Of a stretch of 8,602 nucleotides of DNA, positions 1 through 6,085 are shown piece by piece. Under the pieces are notes generated by a model. That model was given only the letters and a program-made list of their open reading frames with translations, did no database searches and had not been told where the DNA came from. The position numbers were made by a program, and so were the translations under genes. The first letter of the stretch is position 1, and every line of letters begins with the position of its first letter. This DNA is from an uncultured Lachnospiraceae bacterium. Its GTDB lineage: Bacteria > Bacillota > Clostridia > Lachnospirales > Lachnospiraceae. The stretch spans positions 1 through 8,602 of the forward strand of contig CAMPAX010000092.1 in the NCBI GenBank assembly GCA_946633495.1, given 5' to 3'.

Positions 1-51
1 AAATTAAGCGTTGATCAGGCGCTTTACTGAAATAGACAGAGGCAGGAGAAT

Positions 52-2190
52 ATGAACCGGATTTTTGAAAGCTATTTGTTTAGAAAACATATATTGGTGA
101 AGGACGGCGGTCTCCCCGAAGAAGAGCATGCGTTTGAAACCGTGTTCGCACTGGCGAATATCTTCGGGATCCGTATCATTTCCGGAGCCGAGAGGGCGGA
201 GAAAAGGATGCTCAGCCTGGCAGAAAAGGAGCTGGGAATCGACGTTCCGGAGCCTTTCTATCGGGGGTTCCCGGAAAGCGTCCGGAAGCTTACTCCGGAT
301 CAGCTGCTTTTCGATCAGCTGGTTCACTATGCCGTAACTTATGGCTTTGGGGATTTCTCCAAGCCGGGACATTCCCTTTTTGAAGGGGATGACAGAGGAG
401 ATGACGTAGATACAGAACCGGTATCAGAAAAAAATACAGAACAGACAGGCGAAGGCACTGGATTTGATTTTCAAAGGGATTTTGCCCGCATTGCATTCAA
501 AGAGAAAAGAGAAATCCGTGATTTTGTGATCATGACGGAAGAAGAGGCCATGAAGAAGCTGGGAGAGCTGGTGGATGGACTTTTGGCAGGCACACGTCCC
601 CTCAGTAATGACCAGTATGAGTTGGTTCGGACCTTCCTCCTGGAGACCGATCACAGGGTTACGGATATCGCGTCAAAGAACACTGCGGTGCGTCTGCTCC
701 TGGATCTTCGGAGTGACCGGTTTGCTGATTTTCTGGTCCTTTCGGACGTGATCCGGCTCGCAGATGAAATGAATTATCAAAACTACGGAAAGAAAGATCT
801 TCGTAAACTGAATCTTCGGAATCAGGACAGGAAGTTCCTTATCCGGATGATTGACATCCTGCTTAAATCCGGCCGGTGCGACATTCGGACGTGCTTTGAG
901 AAGAAGAAGCTTTGGAATGGTCTTCTTCACCATCTTCATTATCAGGCGAAGACACCGGAAGGCAGAGCTTTTGTGGATGCCATGAGAGGGAAGGGCAACC
1001 AGTCGGTTTATTCCGAATTTGAGAAAGCCATGTCGGAAAACCGGATCATTTTAGCAGCTGCAATCCTTCGGGAAGGCAAGGGCTCCGGCGCAGTGATCCG
1101 GAATCTGAATTACCTTGTCAGCCGATGCGAAAGCAGAGATGAGATTCGGGGGGTTCTGTCCTGCATGGACTCGAAAAATGTCATTCTGCTGCTTCAGCTT
1201 CTTCTGCAGTATGCAAATTACAAGCCGGAAGGAACCGCCAGATATTTTCGTTTCACAAAGTTTGAATTGATGAAAACGCATATGGAAACCCGGGAAGAGA
1301 TGGATCGGAGAAGGACGGTTCTTACGGAAGAAGATGCACAGTTCCTTGCGGAACAGATCTTTGGCAGGCTGAAGAGTCTTTTAAAGGGACGTCTCGGAAA
1401 GGTTTACATAAATCCTGAAATGGAGAGGTATGCGCTTCCGATCCAGGAAACGGCTTCTCAGGGAGGTTTTGGAGTGCTGACCCGCGGAACGCGTCGTCCT
1501 ATCGGTTTTTGGGAAACACTGCGCGGATTTACCTATTGGGAGAAGGTGAATGACATCGATCTGTCGGTTTTCGGTATCACGAAGGACGGACGGGAGATGG
1601 AGTTTTCCTGGCGTACCATGGCAGGTAATCAGTCAGGGGCCATTACCTATTCCGGTGATCAAACCAGCGGATATTATGGCGGTTCGGAATATTTCGATAT
1701 CGATTACCGTAAGTTCGTAAAGAAGTACCCGGACATCAGGTATCTGGTGTTCTGTGACAACGTGTTCAGCGGTTCGTATTTCAGTGAATGCTTCTGCAGG
1801 GCAGGATATATGGTCCGGAATGCCGGAGACTCCAAAATGATCTATGATCCGAAGACCGTGGAGTCGGCATTTGCCATCAACTGTGACAGTACGTTCGCGT
1901 ACCTGTTCGGCATCGACCTTGAAACCAATGAACTGATCTGGCTGAATATGGCCAGGGACAGTTCTGCCCGGGTAGCAGGCACCACAAGCATGAAGTTCCT
2001 GACGGATTATTTCCATGTGACCGAAACCATGAATGTTGCGAAATTCTTCACAATGATGGCAACGGAATTAGTGGAGGATCCGGCAGAGGCGGAAGTGGTT
2101 GTGACCGACCGGACCATCGAAGTGCCTGAGGGCGTTGAAGTGATCCGGGAATATGATTTCGAGCGGATGATAGCATTGATGAACGCGTGA
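52..2190 (+). CDS. TerD-domain protein resembling the MXAN_6230/SCO0854 family, lacking the RING finger
   Basis: This 712-residue soluble protein has no signal peptide or membrane segment. Residues 1-110 form a conserved-looking N-terminal part (PFYRGFPESV at 68-77). Residues 111-136 are an acidic, low-complexity linker, and about 140-440 is mostly helical, with LLLQLLLQY at 379-387. From about 460 (ALPIQETASQGG, then TRGTRRPIG) the protein enters a TerD-like domain: DIDLS at 501-505, YSGD at 533-536, an F-D-I-D-Y strand, then YLVFCDNVFSG and IYDPKTV at 597-603. The acidic DIDLS and SGD motifs match the calcium-binding positions of TerD stress proteins. The order of these blocks recalls MXAN_6230/SCO0854 proteins as I remember them, but the N-terminus has no cysteine/histidine cluster for a RING. 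Role: probably cytoplasmic, in a stress or tellurite-type response; the reaction is unknown. The ATG at 52 follows AGGAG (44-48) with a short 3-base spacer. The gene ends at a strong terminator. TerD homology is fairly secure; family placement is less so. Confidence 0.8.
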   Translation: MNRIFESYLFRKHILVKDGGLPEEEHAFETVFALANIFGIRIISGAERAEKRMLSLAEKELGIDVPEPFYRGFPESVRKLTPDQLLFDQLVHYAVTYGFGDFSKPGHSLFEGDDRGDDVDTEPVSEKNTEQTGEGTGFDFQRDFARIAFKEKREIRDFVIMTEEEAMKKLGELVDGLLAGTRPLSNDQYELVRTFLLETDHRVTDIASKNTAVRLLLDLRSDRFADFLVLSDVIRLADEMNYQNYGKKDLRKLNLRNQDRKFLIRMIDILLKSGRCDIRTCFEKKKLWNGLLHHLHYQAKTPEGRAFVDAMRGKGNQSVYSEFEKAMSENRIILAAAILREGKGSGAVIRNLNYLVSRCESRDEIRGVLSCMDSKNVILLLQLLLQYANYKPEGTARYFRFTKFELMKTHMETREEMDRRRTVLTEEDAQFLAEQIFGRLKSLLKGRLGKVYINPEMERYALPIQETASQGGFGVLTRGTRRPIGFWETLRGFTYWEKVNDIDLSVFGITKDGREMEFSWRTMAGNQSGAITYSGDQTSGYYGGSEYFDIDYRKFVKKYPDIRYLVFCDNVFSGSYFSECFCRAGYMVRNAGDSKMIYDPKTVESAFAINCDSTFAYLFGIDLETNELIWLNMARDSSARVAGTTSMKFLTDYFHVTETMNVAKFFTMMATELVEDPAEAEVVVTDRTIEVPEGVEVIREYDFERMIALMNA

Positions 2191-2231
2191 AAAAAGGGAC
2201 TGTCGCACGAATAGTGCGATGGTCCCCTTTT
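2191..2231. terminator. Bidirectional intrinsic terminator between convergent genes
   Basis: The hairpin starts immediately after the TGA of the TerD-like gene and ends two bases before the galK stop codon on the other strand. An 18-base left arm (2191-2208) pairs with 2214-2231 around the 5-base loop GAATA. There is one A-C mismatch (2195/2227) and two G-U pairs (2201/2221, 2202/2220). The stem is flanked by an A run on the left and TTTTATTA on the right, so it can end transcription in both directions. In the reverse transcript the two G-U pairs become A-C mismatches while the mismatch becomes U-G, so the forward RNA folds slightly better. Confidence 0.9.
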
Positions 2232-2232
2232 A

Positions 2233-3558
2233 TTACAGGACCTGAATACCGCCGTATTTTCGGATCTGCAGTACCATGCAGGATCCTTCGCCGAAGAGGG
2301 CGTTCATAGCATTTCGGTAGGAGTCTTTTTTTGACGCGGGAACAAATGCCTGGATCGTCCCTGCAAAACCTCCGCCGTGGACCCGCGCCACGCCTGTTTC
2401 CGTGAGAGATGCAGGACCTTTGGCAAGTCCCAGGACCGAGTCACTGACGGCCAGAGCCAGAGATACATTCTGGTGCTGCACATCCCGGGAGGTGTAGACA
2501 TTCTGAAGGTATTTGAAGGAGGAATCTCCGGAGGCCCGGACGAGGCGAAGAAATTCCTCAATATCTTTGGCGTGAAGCGCGAATGCCTCGGCAGCGGCTC
2601 TTTTGCTTTCCTCATAGAAATGAATGGCCCGAAGAACCGGCCGGTCTCCAAGCTCTGTCCGGAGCTTCGGGATAGCGGCGGTAAATTGCTCCTCCGGAAC
2701 CTCCGCAAGGCAGGACTTTCCGAAATAAGCAGCAACGGATTTCATTTCTGCGGGAACCGCTGCATAGTCCGGAGTCAGGTCGGCGTGGGAGCCTTTGGTA
2801 TCGGTGATACAGAGGCAGAACCCGGCAGCGGCCAGATCGAACTCCACTTTGGTGATGGAAGGATTCTCGGGATCCCGGAAGTCCATGAAGCAAAGACTTC
2901 CTACGGAGCACGCCATCTGGTCCATCAGTCCGCAGGGCTTTCCGAAATAAATGTTCTCGGCATATTGACCGATCATTGCGATGGTAACGGCGTCCACGGA
3001 CAGTTCGTTGTACAGTCCGGAAAGGATGGTCCCGATCAGTGTTTCAAAAGCAGCAGAGGAGGAAAGACCGGAACCGCCCAAAACTTCACTGGTGATATAG
3101 GCGTCAAAGCCTCCGATCCGGTATCCGCGATCCAGAAGACCGGCGGCCATTCCGCGGATCAGGCCTTTCGTGGTTCCTTCTTCCTCGGGGAGAGGATGCA
3201 GTTCTTCACCGGTTCCGGAGGACGGCAGTGTCAGCTCGATCATAGGGTAGCCTTCCGAAAGGACCCGGATCACTCCTCCTTCGCGGGGAGTTGCGACGGC
3301 GATGGCATCATCGTTGATGGAGGCGGCAAGGACATTTCCATGCTGATGGTCCGTGTGATTCCCGCCGATCTCCGTACGCCCGGGGGCACTGAAGATGGAT
3401 ACGGGAACATCCCCGAACTGTTTGCGGAACTGTTCCAATGCATTGGTGTATCGACTGATCTCACGGTCGATCCGGCCGGGATCTACGTAAATGTCCAGGA
3501 GTTTCTCCCGGAATGTGGAAGTTTGGATCATATCTTTCAGAGTGTCGATCTTAGTCAT
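2233..3558 (-). CDS. galK: Galactokinase (GHMP kinase), clostridial type
   Basis: GalK phosphorylates alpha-D-galactose with ATP to galactose 1-phosphate, the first committed step of the cytoplasmic Leloir pathway. The 441-residue protein has the three GHMP motifs: the galactokinase signature around APGRTEIGGNHTDHQHG (58-74), the ATP-binding loop GGSGLSSSAA (161-170), and VHGGGFAGTIQAF (393-405). R61 and D213 (in GKPCGLMDQ) match the catalytic Arg/Asp pair. H68 and D70 match sugar contacts. The usual Glu of the GEHTD motif is Asn67 here. It is longer than the about 380-residue E. coli enzyme, mostly through an N-terminal extension of about 25-30 residues. The ATG at 3558 is preceded by AGGAG (3567-3571) at an 8-base spacer. 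No galT or galE lies beside it: it is a single-gene unit with its own promoter, convergent with the TerD-like gene. Another GHMP sugar kinase is possible but less likely. Confidence 0.93.
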   Translation of the reverse strand: MTKIDTLKDMIQTSTFREKLLDIYVDPGRIDREISRYTNALEQFRKQFGDVPVSIFSAPGRTEIGGNHTDHQHGNVLAASINDDAIAVATPREGGVIRVLSEGYPMIELTLPSSGTGEELHPLPEEEGTTKGLIRGMAAGLLDRGYRIGGFDAYITSEVLGGSGLSSSAAFETLIGTILSGLYNELSVDAVTIAMIGQYAENIYFGKPCGLMDQMACSVGSLCFMDFRDPENPSITKVEFDLAAAGFCLCITDTKGSHADLTPDYAAVPAEMKSVAAYFGKSCLAEVPEEQFTAAIPKLRTELGDRPVLRAIHFYEESKRAAAEAFALHAKDIEEFLRLVRASGDSSFKYLQNVYTSRDVQHQNVSLALAVSDSVLGLAKGPASLTETGVARVHGGGFAGTIQAFVPASKKDSYRNAMNALFGEGSCMVLQIRKYGGIQVL

Positions 3559-3614
3559 GCTGTATTCTCCTGCTATTATTGTATTGCCCCCTCACGACCT
3601 ACGAGGGCTTCCGG

Positions 3615-3633
3615 TTTGAAGTGTGTCATCAAA
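3615..3633 (-). promoter_or_regulatory. Dyad over the predicted galK start site, candidate operator
   Basis: Read on the galK strand, the 19 bases TTTGATGACACACTTCAAA form a dyad with half-sites TTTGA and TCAAA and a further matching G/C pair inside. The predicted galK transcription start, about 7 bases downstream of the -10 box, falls within it, a position typical of repressor operators. The sequence lacks the central CG of a typical LacI/GalR site, so no regulator family can be named. An alternative is chance symmetry in a short AT-flanked stretch. Confidence 0.3.
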
Positions 3634-3636
3634 ACG

Positions 3637-3666
3637 AGTATAGCACAGGTAAAGGAGAAGCGTAAA
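3637..3666 (-). promoter_or_regulatory. Predicted sigma-A promoter of galK
   Basis: On the reverse strand the -10 box TATACT (3637-3642) carries an upstream TG one base away, giving the extended -10 form TGCTATACT. The -35 box TTTACG (3661-3666) matches 4 of 6 consensus bases at an 18-base spacing. The start would be near 3630, giving a leader of about 70 bases before the galK ATG. The extended -10 may compensate for the weak -35. Confidence 0.55.
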
Positions 3667-3711
3667 CCTTCATATTCGGACAAAGGGTACGTACTTTTTT
3701 GGGGATTTTCC

Positions 3712-3743
3712 GAGTCTGTGATCCCGCAGGACAAAACAGACTC
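3712..3743. repeat. Perfect 8-bp inverted repeat between the divergent promoters
   Basis: GAGTCTGT (3712-3719) and ACAGACTC (3736-3743) are exact reverse complements separated by 16 bases. The overlapping CCGAGTC (3710-3716) also has an exact inverted copy, GACTCGG (3771-3777), which overlaps the -35 box of the forward promoter. The placement between two divergent promoters suggests a regulator-binding site, but no known operator is recognised. No T-tract follows, so it is not an obvious terminator. Confidence 0.35.
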
Positions 3744-3768
3744 TGCAAAGCCGGAACAAAGGAACGGC

Positions 3769-3798
3769 TTGACTCGGCAGAGGAATTGGGTGTAAAAT
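3769..3798 (+). promoter_or_regulatory. Predicted sigma-A promoter of the moxR operon
   Basis: TTGACT (3769-3774) and TAAAAT (3793-3798), each 5 of 6 to consensus, are 18 bases apart on the forward strand. The start would fall near 3805, inside the 12-bp tandem repeat, and the leader to the moxR GTG would be about 240 bases. It is the best forward promoter seen upstream of the five-gene operon. Confidence 0.55.
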
Positions 3799-3800
3799 TT

Positions 3801-3860
3801 ATATCTATGATTATATCTATGATTATAGTTTTGATTATGGCTTTGATTATGGCTATGATA
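3801..3860 (+). repeat. Five-copy 12-bp AT-rich tandem repeat
   Basis: The units are ATATCTATGATT (3801-3812), an identical copy (3813-3824), ATAGTTTTGATT (3825-3836), ATGGCTTTGATT (3837-3848) and ATGGCTATGATA (3849-3860), with a partial unit ATGATC after. Divergence increases along the array. The unit length is a multiple of three, so frames stay open; one frame (from 3806) reads Tyr/Phe-Asp-Tyr-x repeats up to a TAA at 3872, but it lacks a start codon and ribosome binding site. The array lies just downstream of the predicted moxR -10 box, so copy-number change would alter the initial transcribed region. Confidence 0.85.
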
Positions 3861-3895
3861 ATGATCTTAACTAAGGTTTCATTCGTTGCTTTATG

Positions 3896-4022
3896 AAGTC
3901 ACTGCAGGTAATAACAAAACCTTCCCGCTTGTCATTCTGAGCGAAGCGAAGAATCTTACAGGCTTCGCGAGGGTAAAGCTCCTTCGGGCAGAGCGAAGCT
4001 TTTGTAATAACCTGCGTTACTT
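3896..4022. repeat. 127-bp palindromic interspersed repeat (MITE/REP-like)
   Basis: The outer ends are imperfect inverted repeats. GCAGGTAATAACAAAA (3904-3919) matches the complement of 4000-4015 at 14 of 16 bases, and the similarity extends outward to AAGT (3896-3899) and its inverted copy ACTT (4019-4022). Inside is the core around GTCATTCTGAGCGAAGCGAA (3931-3950), which I recognise as a very widespread bacterial interspersed repeat; its six-frame peptides VILSEAKNL and ILRFAQNDK are common false annotations. GAGCGAAGC occurs twice (3939-3947, 3991-3999), and GCTTCGC (3962-3968) can pair with either copy; AAAGCT (3975-3980) pairs with AGCTTT (3997-4002). No transposase is present, so movement would need one supplied elsewhere. 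Target-site duplication is not evident. Confidence 0.8.
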
Positions 4023-4035
4023 GGATCACCTTGAA

Positions 4036-4041
4036 AAGGAG
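4036..4041 (+). promoter_or_regulatory. Ribosome binding site that fixes the moxR start
   Basis: AAGGAG at 4036-4041 lies 6 bases before a GTG at 4048. The open frame continues upstream to an ATG near 3886, but that extension only translates the palindromic repeat and has no ribosome binding site. The GTG also gives an N-terminus that begins close to the conserved MoxR region. Confidence 0.8.
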
Positions 4042-4047
4042 AAAGTT

Positions 4048-5040
4048 GTGGAACAGGAGAATCACATTTTACAGGATGAGTTCGACCAGTCTCAGGAGAT
4101 CATAGGGAAACTGTCGAACTACTACGATTCGAAGGTCGTAGGACAGAGAATGATGAAGTTTGCGCTGGTGGCAGCTGTTATGGCGGACGGACATATCCTT
4201 GTGGAGTCAGTGCCGGGTCTTGCAAAGACCACAGCTGCCAAAGCCATTTCCGACGCTGTAGACGGGAAGTTCTCCCGTATCCAGTGCACGCCGGACCTTT
4301 TGCCCAGCGATATTATCGGTACCCAGATCTACAACCAGTCTTCCGGCCGGTTTGAGACCATTCTGGGACCTGTATTTGCGAACTTTGTGCTGCTGGACGA
4401 GATCAACCGTTCCAGTGCGAAGACACAGAGCGCCATGCTGGAGGCCATGCAGGAACGCCATGTCACCATCGGCGGAGTGACCTATCAGATGCCCGAGGAC
4501 GTATTTATCGTCATCGCGACACAGAACCCCATCGAGCAGGAAGGAACCTACCTTCTGTCCGAGGCGCAGACCGACCGTTTCCTGATCAAGGAGAAGATCA
4601 CCTATCCGTCACCGGAAGAGGAGACCGAGATCCTGAACCGGATCGAGAGCGGGGCTATGGAGAAGACCCCGGCAGTGCTGTCGATCCAGGATGTGGATCG
4701 TCTGCAGGCGATTACCGAGAAGGTCTATGTGGATCCTGCCATCAAGAAGTACATTTCCTATCTGGTAGACGCAACCCGTCATGTGGATTCTGTGCTGCCG
4801 GAGGAACTGGCACGGTACGTTCGTATGGGTGCCAGCCCGCGTGCGTCCATCGCATTCTTAAAGATCGCAAAGGCAGTTGCGCTGCTGTATGGTCGTACTT
4901 ACGTAACGCCCGATGACGTGAAGGCGCTCCGGTATCAGGTGCTTCGTCACAGGATCGAGCTGAACTATGCAGCTATCGCCGATGATGTATCCGTAGAGAC
5001 CATTATCGATAAGATCTTCGGAAGCATTCGGACGCCGTAA
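4048..5040 (+). CDS. MoxR-family AAA+ ATPase
   Basis: The 330-residue cytoplasmic ATPase is full length for MoxR proteins (about 310-350). The core runs from about 30 to 190. It shows the phosphate loop ESVPGLAKTT (53-62; K60, T61), Walker B FVLLDE (113-118), the MoxR block INRSSAKTQSAMLEAMQE, sensor 1 N150 in VIATQNPIEQ, Arg167 in TDRF, and sensor 2 R255 in GASPRAS within the lid domain. The usual first Gly of the MoxR loop (GVPGLAKT) is Ser54 here; catalytic Lys/Thr and acidic residues are intact, so activity is expected. MoxR proteins work with VWA/DUF58 partners in chaperone-like assembly or activation of proteins. Here it is the first gene of a five-gene operon with DUF58 and two VWA genes downstream. 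The GTG start and the repeat-containing leader of about 240 bases may limit expression. The client protein cannot be told from sequence. Confidence 0.95.
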   Translation: MEQENHILQDEFDQSQEIIGKLSNYYDSKVVGQRMMKFALVAAVMADGHILVESVPGLAKTTAAKAISDAVDGKFSRIQCTPDLLPSDIIGTQIYNQSSGRFETILGPVFANFVLLDEINRSSAKTQSAMLEAMQERHVTIGGVTYQMPEDVFIVIATQNPIEQEGTYLLSEAQTDRFLIKEKITYPSPEEETEILNRIESGAMEKTPAVLSIQDVDRLQAITEKVYVDPAIKKYISYLVDATRHVDSVLPEELARYVRMGASPRASIAFLKIAKAVALLYGRTYVTPDDVKALRYQVLRHRIELNYAAIADDVSVETIIDKIFGSIRTP

Positions 5041-5144
5041 CGTTAGATGATCCGCCTTCCGATCACAGGGAAAATAAAATATGACGCAATTTCAGATTCA
5101 TCACCATAAATGCTGCCGGTTTCTGCGTATCTTTTATCAGAAGC

Positions 5145-5201
5145 CCACAGCAGAAAAGGGGATGCCTGTGGCAGAGAAACTGCCGATATAAAGTATACAT
5201 T
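5145..5201 (+). promoter_or_regulatory. Mini-ORF and hairpin leader upstream of the DUF58 start
   Basis: The ATG of the DUF58 gene at 5202 has no recognisable ribosome binding site. Just upstream, AAAAGGGG (5154-5161) is 6 bases from a GTG at 5168 that opens a tiny frame (Met-Ala-Glu-Lys-Leu-Pro-Ile) ending in TAA at 5189-5191, 10 bases before the ATG; an in-frame ATG at 5162 directly abuts the purine run. CCACAG (5145-5150) and CTGTGG (5166-5171) form a 6-bp stem, extendable by two pairs with a bulge, which places the purine run in the loop. This could be a translational-coupling leader, but it may also be chance or a misjudged start. Confidence 0.3.
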
Positions 5202-6068
5202 ATGGATTACGATTATCTTTCCCGGATCAGGGCGAACCTCACCCTGTATTCCAAGAAGAAAACTGCAAATCTGCTGGATGGAGGCTTCCGCTCGATCTTT
5301 CGCGGGCGGAGCCTTGATTTTGATGATCTTCGGGAGTACACCTATGGGGATAATGTCCGGGATATCGACTGGAAATCCTCCTCCAAGACAGGAAAGACTC
5401 TGGTGCGGAGGTATATTGCGGAGCGAAAGCATAATATCCTCTTAGTGGGTGATTCCGGTCTGAAAATGGTTGCGGACACGGAGGCAGGAGAAGCGAAGGA
5501 GAAGATCGCGGTACTGACCCTTGGCTCCCTGGCATATCTTGCCAACCGGCACGGAGATGATTATGCCCTGCTGATGAATCGGGGGGCGGGTATCGATTTC
5601 AGCTTCTTTAAATCCGGTGAAGTGCATTTCGAACGGATCGTACACCGGTATGAGACCTCGATAGGAAAACCGACGGAGAAGAATATCGGAGATCTGCTGG
5701 ATTATGTGGCGGATCATTTCCGGAGAAGAATGCTGATCTTTGTTGTTACGGATATGGAAGGCGCGTCCCATGTGGATGAACGGCTGCTGAAGAAGCTGAC
5801 GGTGCAGAGTGATGTGCTGTTCCTGACGATCTCGGATGCATATCTCACCGGCGGAGACGCTTACGATGTGGAGCTTCGGGACTATGAACCGGATTTTCTC
5901 CAGGGGTCCAGACGGCTGTCGCAGCTGGAGCGGCGGGAGCGCAGAGTCAGACGAGAAGGGTTTCTTTCTGTCTGCAAGCGATATGAGGTGACACAGACCG
6001 AGATCCGGAAAGAGGATGAAGTGATCGACAAGATCGCTGAGCTCATCGAAGAGCATAAAGGTGTTTAG
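5202..6068 (+). CDS. DUF58 protein, partner of the MoxR ATPase
   Basis: The 288-residue protein has the DUF58 hallmark: GRSLDFDDLREYTYGD (35-50), VRDIDW (52-57), then basic residues and RRYIAERKHNI (69-79). After it comes a degenerate VWA-like fold: LLVGDSGLKM (80-89) sits where a metal site DxSxS would be, but reads D-S-G-L-K, so metal binding by that motif is doubtful. VVTDMEG (161-167) matches the later VWA aspartate strand. No membrane segment is seen, so it is likely cytoplasmic and held by the membrane partners encoded downstream. It is about the usual DUF58 length. The gene follows moxR after 161 bases with no terminator between, so it is probably co-transcribed. The start at 5202 suits the family N-terminus (MDYDYLSRIRANLTL) but lacks a ribosome binding site. 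Function beyond partnership with MoxR is unknown. Confidence 0.9.
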   Translation: MDYDYLSRIRANLTLYSKKKTANLLDGGFRSIFRGRSLDFDDLREYTYGDNVRDIDWKSSSKTGKTLVRRYIAERKHNILLVGDSGLKMVADTEAGEAKEKIAVLTLGSLAYLANRHGDDYALLMNRGAGIDFSFFKSGEVHFERIVHRYETSIGKPTEKNIGDLLDYVADHFRRRMLIFVVTDMEGASHVDERLLKKLTVQSDVLFLTISDAYLTGGDAYDVELRDYEPDFLQGSRRLSQLERRERRVRREGFLSVCKRYEVTQTEIRKEDEVIDKIAELIEEHKGV

Positions 6069-6085
6069 ATAAAGGAGCAGGCAGG

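Larger units (their letters stand above)
3559..4047. other. Divergent intergenic region between galK and the moxR operon
   Basis: No protein-coding gene is credible in these 489 bases. From left to right they contain the galK ribosome binding site and leader, a dyad over the galK start site, the galK promoter, an 8-bp inverted repeat, the forward moxR promoter, five 12-bp tandem units, and a 127-bp palindromic repeat ending about 25 bases before the moxR start. Other small structures are the perfect palindrome GTACGTAC (3687-3694) followed by six T (3695-3700), and a 5-bp hairpin CCCTC/GAGGG (3589-3593 with 3603-3607) in the galK leader. Short open frames here translate the repeats and are not genes. 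Confidence 0.85.

Noticed and set aside
1..30. Possible tail of an upstream gene: frame 1 reads nine codons to a TGA at 28-30.
   Set aside because: Nine residues are too few to recognise, and the short AAGCG/CGCTT repeat (6-10 and 20-24) is equally consistent with intergenic sequence.
2377..3795. 472-codon open frame on the plus strand opposite galK.
   Set aside because: It lies antisense to an unmistakable galactokinase and shows no domain pattern; it is open because of galK codon bias.
3699..3896. 65-codon forward frame rich in Met-Ile repeats.
   Set aside because: It is a translation of the 12-bp tandem repeat, starts inside promoter DNA, and has no ribosome binding site.
3896..4022. CRISPR-like array or attenuator riboswitch in the moxR leader.
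   Set aside because: There are no regularly spaced identical repeats with unique spacers, and no T-tract follows the hairpin; the inverted-end repeat explains the structure.
3886..4047. Upstream extension of the moxR frame.
   Set aside because: It translates the palindromic repeat (VILSEAKNL), has no ribosome binding site, and a well-spaced AAGGAG precedes the GTG at 4048.
3871..4065. 64-codon reverse frame containing ILRFAQNDK.
   Set aside because: This is the familiar false peptide from the other strand of the same interspersed repeat.
5187..5201. TATA-rich stretch before the DUF58 ATG as a promoter for a leaderless transcript.
   Set aside because: No matching -35 box is seen, and operon read-through from moxR is simpler.
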